Part shown: one piece after another, positions 8,237 to 19,300 of the stretch | How the letters are laid out: every line of letters starts with the position of its first letter | Position numbering within the stretch: the stretch's first letter is position 1 | Source of the DNA: CAZMNY01 sp964567745 | GTDB taxonomy: Bacteria > Planctomycetota > Planctomycetia > Pirellulales > Pirellulaceae | DNA: 64,000 nt | Assembly (NCBI GenBank): GCA_964567745.1 | Contig: CAZMNY010000017.1 | Location: forward strand, 86,822-150,821 | Direction of reading: 5' to 3' | Notes under the pieces: model-generated | What the model saw: the letters and a program-made list of their open reading frames with translations, nothing else | The model's database searches: none | What the model was told of the DNA's origin: nothing | Made by a program: the position numbers and the translations under genes

Positions 8237-11200
8237 GGGACAAACAAGAACTCGCTGCTGTTGAAGATCGCTCGGCAGAGCGTTGGCAAACCGTGAGCGT
8301 CAACCGCGCGCTTTGACGCGGCTGCTTCTTTGGAGGTCGGCGAGCGGCCCAACGCAAGCCGAAACGCCAATTTGACTTGGGACGCAATCGACGTGTCGTC
8401 CTCGCGTTTGATGCGTTCCGCAAACGCCTCAGCCTGGCTCAATACAAACGGACTGTTGAACAGGTTGAGTGCCTGAATCGCCGTAGTCGATTGCCCTCGG
8501 CGAGGAGTTGGGAGTCCCGCGTCGGGGCAGTCAAAGGCACCGAACACCGGTACCGGCTCCATGCGAATTTTGTGTGCATAGATCATGCGTCTCAGTTCGT
8601 TCTGGCTAAACTCTTCGACCGGAGGAAAGCCCGACAAACCGCCTCGTGTCTTAAAGAAATTGAACCCCGGCCCGCCGGCCTCCAAATTGAGTTGCCCGCT
8701 GACAGCCAGCAAGCAATCGCGAATCGACTCCGCTTCGAGTCGGCGACTGGGAAACCGCCAGAGCAGCCGACAATCCGCGTCCACGACAAAGGGATCTCGC
8801 AAAGAAGAAATTGGAGCGCCTTGCACTCTCGCGATTTGTCGACTTCGCCAAATCGAACTCTGTTGGTAACAGTCCGACGACATGATCAAACGATGGAGCT
8901 TTTTCAGTGACCAACCGTTGTGGATGAACTCGTTAGCCAACCAGTCCAACAATTCAGGATGAGAAGGCGAGGCGCCGTTGAGTCCAAAATCGCTCGAAGT
9001 CTCGACGATCCCAACGCCAAAATGATACTGCCAAACGCGGTTCGCTATGACTCGCGCTGTCAACGGGTTCTGCGACGACGCAACCCATGACGCCAAAGTC
9101 GTTCGGCGAGTTGAATCGGAGGCTGTCGAGGCAAGCGGCTCGCCGCCAAAGATCGAAAGCGCCCGCGGCGCAACCATTTCGGTCGGCTGTTCGGGGTCGC
9201 CGCGGCGAAGAACAAACGTCTTGTCCGGCTCGCGAAACGTCCCGCCAAATACTTTCCGCGGTTCGATCAAACCGGCGTGCTTCGCTTTTAACTCTCGCAG
9301 ACGCTTATCGAGTTTTATCAAATCGTCCTGATTCGAATCGCTTTGATTCCGCAAGAGCGATTGCACGTGGTCATGCGGCGTCCCCATCGGCACTCGGTCC
9401 GAGCTGGACGCGACCAGGCGCCAATTGATGCCGTCGACCGAGGATTCAATACGATACCGGATCGGCAAGCGGTCTTTGTACTTGCCCTCTCGGTCTCGCG
9501 CCCATTCGATCCGGCCGATCTGCTCCGCTTGAGCGAATTCAAGCTGAACCCATCCGCGTCCCAGTTCATCGGAAATCCAACTGAAGCTGTTTCCGTACTT
9601 TCCGTCATTGATGTGCTTTAGTTGGTGACGGCCCGTGTTCGAGTAGTTGCCCGACGAGGATGCCTTGGCGCCACGTTTTGCCAACGCCACATTGACGGAT
9701 GGATCGGAAGCGGAAAACACCTCCAATTCGTCCAGGCATGGTTGATAGCGATTGTTTTCATTTGTCGCCAGCGACGTAAACCGAATGAACCGGCTTTCGA
9801 GTGGCGAAAACGCTTCGACCGTGAGACCAGCATCAACGGGCCCGCGAAGTTTTGGGAGCCGCTTCAGACCCGCCGACGCACTCGGCTCCGCTTGAAGCAC
9901 AACCGTGTCCGCCGTGACAATCCCTTGCGATTTTCCGCCGCGGAGGACCAGTCGCGACGCCGGCGTCAGCTCATGAACGCCAATATCATGTAGCCCGCTC
10001 CACGCCGGCTTGTTTGGACTCGGTCGCTCGGCGGTTCCCGAAAAGTATCGCTGATCGACGCTCGCCAATTCACGCTGGTCGTTGTTTGTCTTCAAGTCGC
10101 CGTCGAGATCCAACACATAGCGCGCGTCGAGCACATGAGACGCTTCGCGATTGACGCCCCATGAAACCCAAATCCGAAACCGTCCTTGCGATTTCGGATT
10201 CCAGGAAAACAGGTCGCGGCCCTGCTCGCTGCGCCACCACGCGTACCGCCCGCCGCTTAGATTCGCCACGCGCGACTTGTCCCCTTTGTCGCCGCGTGTT
10301 CCGCGCAAGTCGCCTTTCGCGTTTTCGCCATGCCCCTGTCTTTTCTGCAACGTTGTCACTCGCTCCGGGTCGTCATCGTCAAGCACGATCGTCGCAGCTG
10401 TAAACGCTTTCGGCTCGAGTGATGATAGGCGACTTTGAACTTGCTCGATCGACTCACCCAGTCGCGACGCCTCCGCCATTCGCTGTTCGTAGCTTGCGTC
10501 TCGAATCTCGCGGTCGCCGTAATCGACACCCGCAAAGAAAGCTTGCATCGAGTAGTAGTCCGATTGCGAAATCGGGTCGAACTTATGATCGTGACACCGC
10601 GAACAACCAACCGTGAGCCCAAGAAACGTGGTGCCGACGCCGACCACGATCTCGTCGAGCGAGTCCTGACGAGCCAGACGCATCGAAGCCTTGTCTTTGC
10701 CGATCTGACCCGGCAGCAAGGCGGCAGCGGCAACGAGGAATCCGGTGGCGGTGTCAGCGCCTAGAGTATCTCCCGCCAATTGCTCCATAACGAATTTGTC
10801 GTACGGCTTGTCGGCATTGAACGCACGAATAACATAATCGCGGTAACGCCACGCGTTCGGCCTAGGCGTATTGACCTCAAACCCATGAGTGTCGGCGTAG
10901 CGGACGATGTCGAGCCAATGCTGGGCCCAACGCTCGCCGTAACGCGGACTGGCGAGCAGCTCGTCAATCAAGTCGAGGACCGCTTGACGGTTGTGCCTGG
11001 CACCCGCTTTGTCTGAACGCGACTTCTCTTTTCCGCCGCGTTCGGCAAACCGTGTAGTCCAGTGGTCGAGTTCGGCCGGCGTCGGCGGTAGGCCTTGTAA
11101 ATCCAAATACATTCGCCGGATCAACATTCGAGCCCCGGCCTGCTCTGCCCCGTGCAAACCAGCCGTTCTAAGCCGCTTGCCGACATAATAATCGATGGAC

Positions 11201-11766
11201 CGTCCTTTGACTTGACGGCGCGGGGGCAACGGCTGAAACGCCCAATGCGATTTCGGGTCAACTTGCGGCTTTTCGTCAGCGGGCCCTTTCGCGCCGCTCT
11301 TCAGCCAAGCTTCCACCATCGCTATCTGATCGCGAGTCATCGGCTCGCCCTGCGGCGGCATTCGGTCCGATTCATCGTCACTCGATACTCGCTCAAGCAA
11401 GATACTCTCGAGCGGCGAATCAGCGTCCAACGATGGCCCCGAATCCCCTCCACGCTTCATGGCGGAAACCGTATCGAGCCGCAGACCAGCTTCCTGTTTG
11501 ATCGGACCGTGGCAAGCGAAACACTTGGCCTTGAGCAACGGCTTGACCTCGCTCAAGTATTTACTGGTCGAATCGCGGGCAGCAACCGAGTCGTCCGCTG
11601 CGGCCGAAGCAGGCCCGACAACGAAGCCACAGAAGGCAACGAGGCCAAAAAAGGAAGGGACGACCAAGGCGAGCATCGCGGGCACCTGGTCTCGGCAGGG
11701 GATGCGAATCGACATAGGCGTGTTGCTATTGGTTGGAAGGCCACTGCCCAGCTGCTCGTTCGCCAT
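8233..11766 (-). CDS. PSD1/DUF1549/DUF1553 cytochrome-type protein with discoidin-like insert
   Basis: A 1177-residue planctomycete-type protein. A hydrophobic leader covers about residues 30-55. A haem-binding-like CFACHG lies near residue 83 (planctomycete cytochrome C domain), followed by GGDSGPSL and RMPPQG. DUF1549 covers about residues 190-430 with RYGERWAQHWLDIVRYADTH and a second CSRCHDHKFDP. The middle, about 680-830, looks like an F5/8 type C (discoidin) carbohydrate-binding fold (SSGNYSNTGRHQLKHINDGK, RIEWARDREGKYKDR). DUF1553 fills the C-terminus (NRVWQYHFGVGIVETSSDFG). Starts at 11766 or 11715 are both possible. It probably acts in the cell envelope on a polysaccharide-linked redox step together with the coupled DUF1501 protein; that role is inferred. 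Confidence 0.88.
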   Translation of the reverse strand: MANEQLGSGLPTNSNTPMSIRIPCRDQVPAMLALVVPSFFGLVAFCGFVVGPASAAADDSVAARDSTSKYLSEVKPLLKAKCFACHGPIKQEAGLRLDTVSAMKRGGDSGPSLDADSPLESILLERVSSDDESDRMPPQGEPMTRDQIAMVEAWLKSGAKGPADEKPQVDPKSHWAFQPLPPRRQVKGRSIDYYVGKRLRTAGLHGAEQAGARMLIRRMYLDLQGLPPTPAELDHWTTRFAERGGKEKSRSDKAGARHNRQAVLDLIDELLASPRYGERWAQHWLDIVRYADTHGFEVNTPRPNAWRYRDYVIRAFNADKPYDKFVMEQLAGDTLGADTATGFLVAAAALLPGQIGKDKASMRLARQDSLDEIVVGVGTTFLGLTVGCSRCHDHKFDPISQSDYYSMQAFFAGVDYGDREIRDASYEQRMAEASRLGESIEQVQSRLSSLEPKAFTAATIVLDDDDPERVTTLQKRQGHGENAKGDLRGTRGDKGDKSRVANLSGGRYAWWRSEQGRDLFSWNPKSQGRFRIWVSWGVNREASHVLDARYVLDLDGDLKTNNDQRELASVDQRYFSGTAERPSPNKPAWSGLHDIGVHELTPASRLVLRGGKSQGIVTADTVVLQAEPSASAGLKRLPKLRGPVDAGLTVEAFSPLESRFIRFTSLATNENNRYQPCLDELEVFSASDPSVNVALAKRGAKASSSGNYSNTGRHQLKHINDGKYGNSFSWISDELGRGWVQLEFAQAEQIGRIEWARDREGKYKDRLPIRYRIESSVDGINWRLVASSSDRVPMGTPHDHVQSLLRNQSDSNQDDLIKLDKRLRELKAKHAGLIEPRKVFGGTFREPDKTFVLRRGDPEQPTEMVAPRALSIFGGEPLASTASDSTRRTTLASWVASSQNPLTARVIANRVWQYHFGVGIVETSSDFGLNGASPSHPELLDWLANEFIHNGWSLKKLHRLIMSSDCYQQSSIWRSRQIARVQGAPISSLRDPFVVDADCRLLWRFPSRRLEAESIRDCLLAVSGQLNLEAGGPGFNFFKTRGGLSGFPPVEEFSQNELRRMIYAHKIRMEPVPVFGAFDCPDAGLPTPRRGQSTTAIQALNLFNSPFVLSQAEAFAERIKREDDTSIASQVKLAFRLALGRSPTSKEAAASKRAVDAHGLPTLCRAIFNSSEFLFVP

Positions 11767-11859
11767 TCTAAAATGCCGTGAACGACGAACCGCCGGGCGC
11801 TGCTTCCATTGTATCGATGACCGAGGATCGATTCCACAACGCGACCGCCGCGATGGCGA

Positions 11860-13122
11860 TCAGCCGGCGTCGGAGTAGTTCTTCCGGCCCAGATGTTCGC
11901 CTTTTGGCTTGTCAGCTTTCGCACCACACCCGTTCCGTGAATCAACAGGACCAATGCAAAACGGCTCGATGATACGAGCCATCTGGTCCACGCTGTCGTC
12001 GGGCATCTCGGGATACCAAGGCAGAAACACGACGTGCTCCCAGCACCATTTCGCCGTCGTCGCTTGCCTGGCATCTCCAATCGCCGGCACGACGGTCATC
12101 CGCGACTGCCGTGTCGCGTCAAAACCCGCCTCGCGTAGCCGTTCGCACAAGCCGGCAGGCTCGTCGACGAAGACCGGATAAACCCAATATGAATGGTTCG
12201 GCGGATGGCTTCGCCCGATTTGACGATCCAATTGACGTCCCATTTCGATCCGGCGTTCGATTCCCCCAAAATCATAGGTTCGCCATCGACGACGCAACAG
12301 TCGAAGCAGCGGGGTGGACGGTCGACGACGTATTTGCGGTGCCAGGTCGGAAGCGTAAAATCCTCGCGCCGCCTAATTTACGAGCGAATCGAAGTCGTAG
12401 CCGAGGCACTGCACGCAGTGACGGAAGATCGAAGACGCCCGATTGCCCGATAAGGCTTTCAGCGCCGCGAAACGAGCGACTCGCCGTACCAAGGTGACGC
12501 GGCCCTGCACTGGATCGGCCCGCAACAAGTCCTGCATGCGCCTGCGAAGTTCTGGCGACGAAATTCGCACAACAGCGCCTCCAAGCGCCGACGCCGTCTT
12601 GATCGGTCCGAAGCTAAACATGGCCGCGTCACTGTGCGACCGAGTGTTTGACTGCCCCGAATCGCCAACTCGGCGAAAACCCTGTGCACAGTCCTCAACG
12701 ATCATCACATTGCCCCGCACAATGTCTCGCACCTCACCGAGCTCGACAGAGCTGCCAAACAGGTGGGCGACGACGACCATCCGCGACTGCCTTGAGACGG
12801 CATTCCGGAGCGACTCCATGCACATGACACCCGAATCATCGGTGTCGACGGGGACGGGAACGAGCCCATGCATCTCCACGATGCGAACCATGTCAGGAAC
12901 GGTGAGTGCGGATAGCAGGACTTCCGAACCGCGAGGGAGCTGCAGAGCTCGCAACATCAAGTCGAAAGCCGAACGCACGGAAAGGGTAATCAAAAAATCG
13001 TCCCGGTCGCTCCACGACGACATGGCTCGTTCATTGGCCGCTCGTCCGCCTGGCATTCCGCAATACGCCGAAGCGGCGAGAACGTCGAGCCAACCGATGT
13101 CGAGTCGCATTCGAACCCACAT
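11860..13122 (-). pseudogene. DegT/DnrJ/EryC1/StrS aminotransferase interrupted by in-frame TAG
   Basis: Two open segments in the same frame, 13122-12376 and 12372-11860, are separated only by a TAG at 12373-12375. Together they give about 420 codons, the length of a complete sugar aminotransferase of the DegT/DnrJ/EryC1/StrS type. The first part has PRGSEVLLSALTVPDMVRI, the aspartate in MIVEDCAQGF and the PLP-lysine motif FSFGPIKTASALGG (Lys175). The second part has GFYASDLAPQIRRRPSTP, then NHSYWVYPVFVDEP and CWEHVVFLPWYPEMP, which are C-terminal landmarks. No frameshift is needed. A single substitution (for example CAG, AAG or GAG to TAG) explains it, so the gene is inactivated, is read through, or the base is wrong. 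The substrate is unknown, and no nucleotide-sugar genes flank it. Confidence 0.8.
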
Positions 13123-13313
13123 GATGTCCCACGATCAGCTTGCGGCGAATCAAAAACCAGGCCGGCCTCTAGATGTCATAGTCTGTTCAGCCGTCAATCT
13201 TGCCCACAATCGACTGCGGCTTCGAATGTGTTGCTCGAGAATGCGTCACGAGTCACAACTCTTGAACATATCCTAGAAGTCGCCCAACGTTTTCGCGAGG
13301 CGGACGGAACAAG

Positions 13314-13343
13314 AAAAGCTCCCGGCATGCACCGGGAGCTTTT
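13314..13343 (-). terminator. Strong intrinsic terminator of the giant gene
   Basis: A perfect 12-bp inverted repeat, AAAAGCTCCCGG / CCGGGAGCTTTT, encloses a 6-nt loop. It lies 57 bp beyond the stop codon of the giant gene (13400) and before the start of the DegT gene at 13122. The stem ends in T-runs when read in the gene direction. The palindrome also carries a T-tract on the plus strand and could work both ways. Confidence 0.85.
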
Positions 13344-13399
13344 GTTAACTCGATTCAACTATCAATCGTCATGTCAAATCAACGTGATGACTCAGCCGA

Positions 13400-16300
13400 T
13401 CAAATGTCACCTTCTTCGCCAAACACGTTGGCGATAATCGTGTCGACAACGTCGGCGTCGGCATCACTGCCAGCCGAGCCAGCCAATTCGTCGGCGTAAC
13501 GATTCAGATCGCTGTCGTCCGACAAATCCATGGCCCGCAGTGCCGCATCGACGGGCATGTCGTTGTTGACCACGACCGCATCATCTGTCGACTTGGCTCG
13601 ACGATCCATCGTGACGTTGCTCGGCGGCATCACGAAGAACTGTTGGCCTCGCGACTCCCCTTCGCCTGTTCCGAATCCTTCGCCTTCTGGACTTCCGCCA
13701 CCATTGTTAAGCGAGTCGTTGAGGGCTTGGATGACGAGGAACGCGTCTTGCAAGTCGAGCTTGTTGTTGCCGTTCGGGTCGCGATAGGCTCGTCGAGCAC
13801 CGGAATTGTCCGGAGGCGAGACGGGCGTCAGGAACGGCGCCGAAGGCGGAATCGGCAAGTCGATGCCGACGCCATATCGTCGCAAGTCGGAAATCAGGAT
13901 CAGCGGATCCAACGCGGTCAACACGAGGTCGTCGTCGACGTCCGCAGGGAAGAACGGATTCTTGTGTGGCGTTGGATTCACCGAGACGGTCAGGTCGACT
14001 GTCGTCGGCTGCGAAACGGCCCCAAGGGTGTCGGCAACCGTGTACTCGAAGGAATCGATTCCGGTGTATCCCGGATTCGGTTGATATCGCACTTCGCCAG
14101 ATGGCAGAACTTGCGTCGTACCATTTGTCGGCGCCGTTACGACGGTGACCGAAAGTGGATCGAGTCCATCGTCGTCCGAATCGTTCGCGAGCACGTCGAT
14201 ATCGACGGCGACTTCTTCGACGGTGCCAGACGTGTCGGCAACCGTAGTCGGGAAGTCCGTGACCACGATCGTAACCAATGCGGTCTCAGCCGAAACCGAG
14301 AATTGATCGCGAACCATGTAGCTGAACGTATCGGTGCCGATAAAGTTGGTGTCCGGAGTGTAGGTGAACACGCCAGTGTTGTTATCGACAGTCAACGAAC
14401 CATTACTTGTGGTCGTCACGACGGTGAACAAGTCAGAGGCGCCGAACTTCCAGTTGCCTTCCGGATCGATATCGTTGTCCAGCACGCTGATGTCAATCGA
14501 AGTGTTAACTTCGTTGATGACATTGTCGTCGACCGCAATTGGCACATCGTTCGAGCCGGTGACTCGAATCGTAATCGTGCCCGGGTCGCTGCGAGTCGTA
14601 TGTCGATCGATGGTCCGGAACAGGAATTCAACGTCCCTCGTTTCGCCAGGCTCGAGGTCCTGGAACACCGCGTTATCGATTCGGTAGCCAAACGTACCAT
14701 TCAAGTTGTCCTGAACGAGCAGTTCCGGCGGAATCGAGAAGAAGTCGACTTGATACAACAGCGTCGACGGGTCGTCGTCGCTATCAATATCATCAGCCGG
14801 CAACGACTCAGTGTGGGCCGTCGCATCGTCTTCATCAATCGTGAACAAAGCGTCGAACGATTCAGGCTTATCATTCAGTCCGGAGACCGTGATGCTAACC
14901 GTTGCCGAATTGGCTGACGGCACGGTGCCGTCGGTCACCTGGTACTCAAAGGTATCGACGATCGGAGTATCCGTAGCAATCAACATTTGCAGGTTGGTTG
15001 CGTTCGTCGGATCGTATTCGAACGTTCCGTTCGAGTACAGCGTGACGGTCGCCCCTTCGGCACTCGTCACAACCAATGGCGCCGCATCGTTCACAGGTCC
15101 GGTCAGAGACGGATCGTAGACTTGAAGCGTGTCGGCAGTGTCGACGTCCTGGTCATTGGCGACCAAGAGTGCGTTGAGGTTTTGGGTCAGCGGCGTATCT
15201 TCATCGGTCGCGAAGTCAGCCAGATTATGAGGTCCGGGGACCGGCGCCGGATCATCCACTGCGACGGGAGCGTCATTGACGCCAGTGACGGTCACCGTCA
15301 CCGTGCCGATCGGGCTCGTGGCGCCGTGTTGATCCGTGGCCTGATACTCGAAAGTAACCTCTCGAGTTTCGCCAGCGGCCAGGTCTTGGAAGTCGGCACC
15401 AGGATCGAATTCGAACGTTCGCGAAACAGCAGTGTTCGGAATCGACGCCGAACCTTCGCTCGGTTGCGAAACGATACTATAGATCAACGAATCCGCATCA
15501 TCATCGGAGTCGACATCGTCACCGTCGAAGATGTTGGTAATCGGCGGTCCGTCTTCGACAGCGCCGTTGGCTTGGTCAATGAAGACCGGGCCGGCGGACG
15601 GAGCGTCGTTGACGCCGGTTATACGGATCGAAACTGTGGCTTCGTTGCTGAGTGCCGAATGGGAATCGACAGCAAAGTAGGTGAACTCAATATCTTGCGT
15701 TTCACCAGCGGCCAGCGACTGGAAGTCGACTCCGGCCATCGGATCGAAGGTAAACCGACCGTCATCAAGGAATGAAGGTTGAGTCTTATTCGTGATGGCG
15801 CCGCTGCCAGCGGGCAAGTCCGTTCCCAATTGGAACGTCAGCGTGTTGAGCAACGGATTCGAGCTGAACATGTCGTCATTGTCGATGTCCGAAGCGTCCA
15901 AGAGCTGAGTAATCGGAGCTGCATCTTCGTTGACATTGAGAATGCCAATATCGTTTGCAACCGGAGCATCATTGACGCCCGTCAGGAGGACGGTGACATC
16001 AGCGGGCGGCGAGAAGAGCGTGCCGTCAAACGCTTGATACTGGAAGGTGTCGTTCAGAGGCCCTTCGTTCTCAATCATCATTTGAATTGAGAGAGCGGCG
16101 GGCGAGTTGATCGGATCGTACACGAACGAACCATCTTCTTCGAGCGTGACGATGGCGCCGAGTGCGGTTGTGATGACGAGCGGATTGCCCGACGAGGCAC
16201 CCAGAACGGTGAGCGGATCCAGGTCGACATCCGTATCGTTTCCGAGCACGCCGTTGGCGGCCGAAATCGTCAACACGTCATCTTCCGTCGTCTCGTACAC

Positions 16301-19300
16301 GAACGGAGGTTCGGGATCAGGCACTGCGACAGGCGGAGTGCCAGGTAGGATCTCGATCTGATAATCTTCGACTTCTCCGTCGGCCGAAAGACCTTCAGGA
16401 GTCAAGTTGCCAGCGGTGTTAATTCGGAAACGAGCATAGGTCGTTCCCACAGCTGCTGACAGCGGCGTCGAGATTTGGAATTCGGTGTCGCCCGCGTCAA
16501 CTCGCTGGTTGACCATGATCTGCTCGTTCGAGTCATCCCAATCGCCATCGAGGTTGAAGTCGATCCAGGCGTTGACGATACCCGAATCGGACGCGGTGAT
16601 CGTGATGGGCGTGAGGATGAACGAGTTGAGGCCCGAGGCAAACACGACGCCATCTTCGTCGTCCACGACACCCGTAGCGTCATCGGCATCGGCCGCAGCA
16701 GACGGCAAACCGTCGACTTCGCCGTCAGCTTCGACGCCCAATATGACCGTGTTGTTCGCCACACCGTGACGGGCGCCCGAATCGGCGGTCAACACCGGGA
16801 AGGTGCCCGGAGCGTCGCCGAAGTCGAGTTCGACGTTCGGCATGATGATAGTGAAGAGCGTTTCAAAGTTGGGCTGGTTACCGGCAAGCTTGTTGCCTGC
16901 CGCATCCGCGATCGCTCCGACGAAGAACGCCAGCATGTCGCCGCCGACGCTCAACGCGTCGTCTACGTAGTACGACGATCCGCCGCGAAGCGAAGTCGAC
17001 ACACCTTGCAACACGCTGCCTTCAATTTCCTGAAGAACCTTACCGCTGAGCTGGAACGCACTGAATGCGGCCGTTGGCTCGTAGACAACCGGAACGGCTC
17101 CGCCAGGTACGCCGGTAACCGTCAACTTCGAGTCCGCCACAATCGTGACGAATTTCGGCGTATCGATCAAATCAACTTGACCGTTGCCGATGTTGACTGG
17201 GTTGAGGCCGAGCGACGTGAGTTCGATCGCAGCAACAATGGCATCGGCGATCTCGTCGTCGGTGCTTGCTTGATTGAATCGAACGACTCGGTTTCCGGCT
17301 GTAATCTGACCGTCACGGTCGAATTCGAACGTGAACGAATCGACATCGTTATGGATGATAAACGTCTCTTGGTCTTCGACGCCAATGGTCGAACCTTTTT
17401 GCGTCACGCGAGTGAACACGGTATCGACCACGTGGTTAACGCCGGTGCCAAGTTCAACAACTCCGTTGCCCTGATTCGTCGGCGTAAGGCCGAGGTTGGC
17501 CGCATTGATGGCGGCAATCATTGAGGCCGCGATGTCATCGAGCGTCATCGTGGAGTCGACATCGATCTGGCGGTTGCCGGAAATGATGCCGTCGCCAATG
17601 TCCGTGTCTTCGAATTCGAAGTCGATCGGGCCGTTGCCGTTAATGATCGAGCCTTGGTTGCCCAGCGGATCGGTCGTCACGGTGCCGGCGTCACGAACAC
17701 CTCGAACGAAGAACAACGGCGATGAACCGTTGACGGAAGTCGTCGCCCAGTCGAACGGCGAAAAGAACGTCAATTCGTTGACGCCCGCCGTCTGGAATCC
17801 GTTCGTGCCGTCGGTCACAGCTGGCAAAGGCGACCAGAAACCGCCATCCCAGTATTCCCAGTCGACTATGTACGTTCCGACACCCGCGGTGGAGATGTCC
17901 AATGACACCTTGTCAAACTGCGAGTTGTATCCAAAGTACACAGCATCGTTGAAGCCGGCACCGGTCGGGAAGATTTCCCAATCGTCCGGGGTCGGCGAAT
18001 TCGCATCGGCTGTTTCATCAGTGAAGCTGCCGATGAGGAAGTTTTCTTGCAGCACCGAGCCGAAGAAGTCCGAAACCGAATCGTCGATGGTGAACGTTTG
18101 ACCGTCGACGATACCGCCGGCACCGACTCCAGCTGGCGGAATCACCAAGGAAAGAGGACCTGGCAACTGCAAGGTCGTCGTTCCCTGAATACCCGGGTTT
18201 CCGGTCAACAACAGGTTCGGCGTGTCGTTGAGGAGCATCGTGTGATTCGGGGCGCCGCCAACGTGAATCAGGCCTTCGCCAGTGTTCTTCGGCGTCAATC
18301 CGAGGCCCGCCGCGACGATTTCGCTAACGATCGCGTCGGTCAATTCGTCTTGCGACAGTCCGTACGTAAAGTGAATCGGAGTTCGCGTTCCGACAACGCC
18401 GTCGCCAATTTGATCGTCTTCGAATTCGAACACCACCGCGGTGGCACCGTCACCGACCGTGAAGCGGTTGGCGTCTCGCACGACTGCCGGGATGCCTTCT
18501 TGCGTCAGTACGGAAAGAGTCGGATCTAGCGACACGCCAGGACCGGCGCCTAGCAGCACTTCACCATCACCCTGATTCGACGGCAACAATCCCATTCCGG
18601 CGCCAGACAGCGCGGCGACGATTGTGTCAGCAACGTCATCCACCGTCGTTGCGGCTGAGATGTCGACCGGAATGTTGCCGCTCAGGAAGCTCGCCGGGAC
18701 GTTGGCGTCGAACTCGAACGTTGTCCGGATCGAGCCGATGATCACGTCAAACGTCTGGCCATCGGCCACACCACCCGGGTTAACGCCTCGAGGCGGAACA
18801 ATCAACGTCAACGGTTTCGGCACATTGAGACTGAATCCACTTTCGAATTCGAATGTGACCGTATTACCAACGGTATCTTCGATGTAGAACGATTCACCAT
18901 CGACGACCGTTCGACCATCCGGCACTTCGAATACGAAACGATGCTCGTTGTTGAGCCGAATCACATAAATGCTGTTATCGGGCCAGAGACCGGAAACGTG
19001 CGTCAGCCGAATCGTATTGCTCGTCTCGTCGTACTGGAAGGTGTAGTCGTCGCCTTCCCGCAGCAATTGGCCATCTTGCGTGATGGTGACTTTTTCGCTC
19101 GCAACCGTTCCGTCATCGACTCCGATGCCTTGACCAGAACTGTTCGTATCTGAGCCATCGACAAGCTGAACCGAGAAGTGGGTCACTCGAGTGCTTTCGA
19201 GCCGCACGACGGTTTCAGTCGGGTCGACATCAATACCGGCAGCGTCGTTGTCTCGAGGATTGATGAGCACAGCTGTCGGACCGATAAAGTCAGCTCGATC

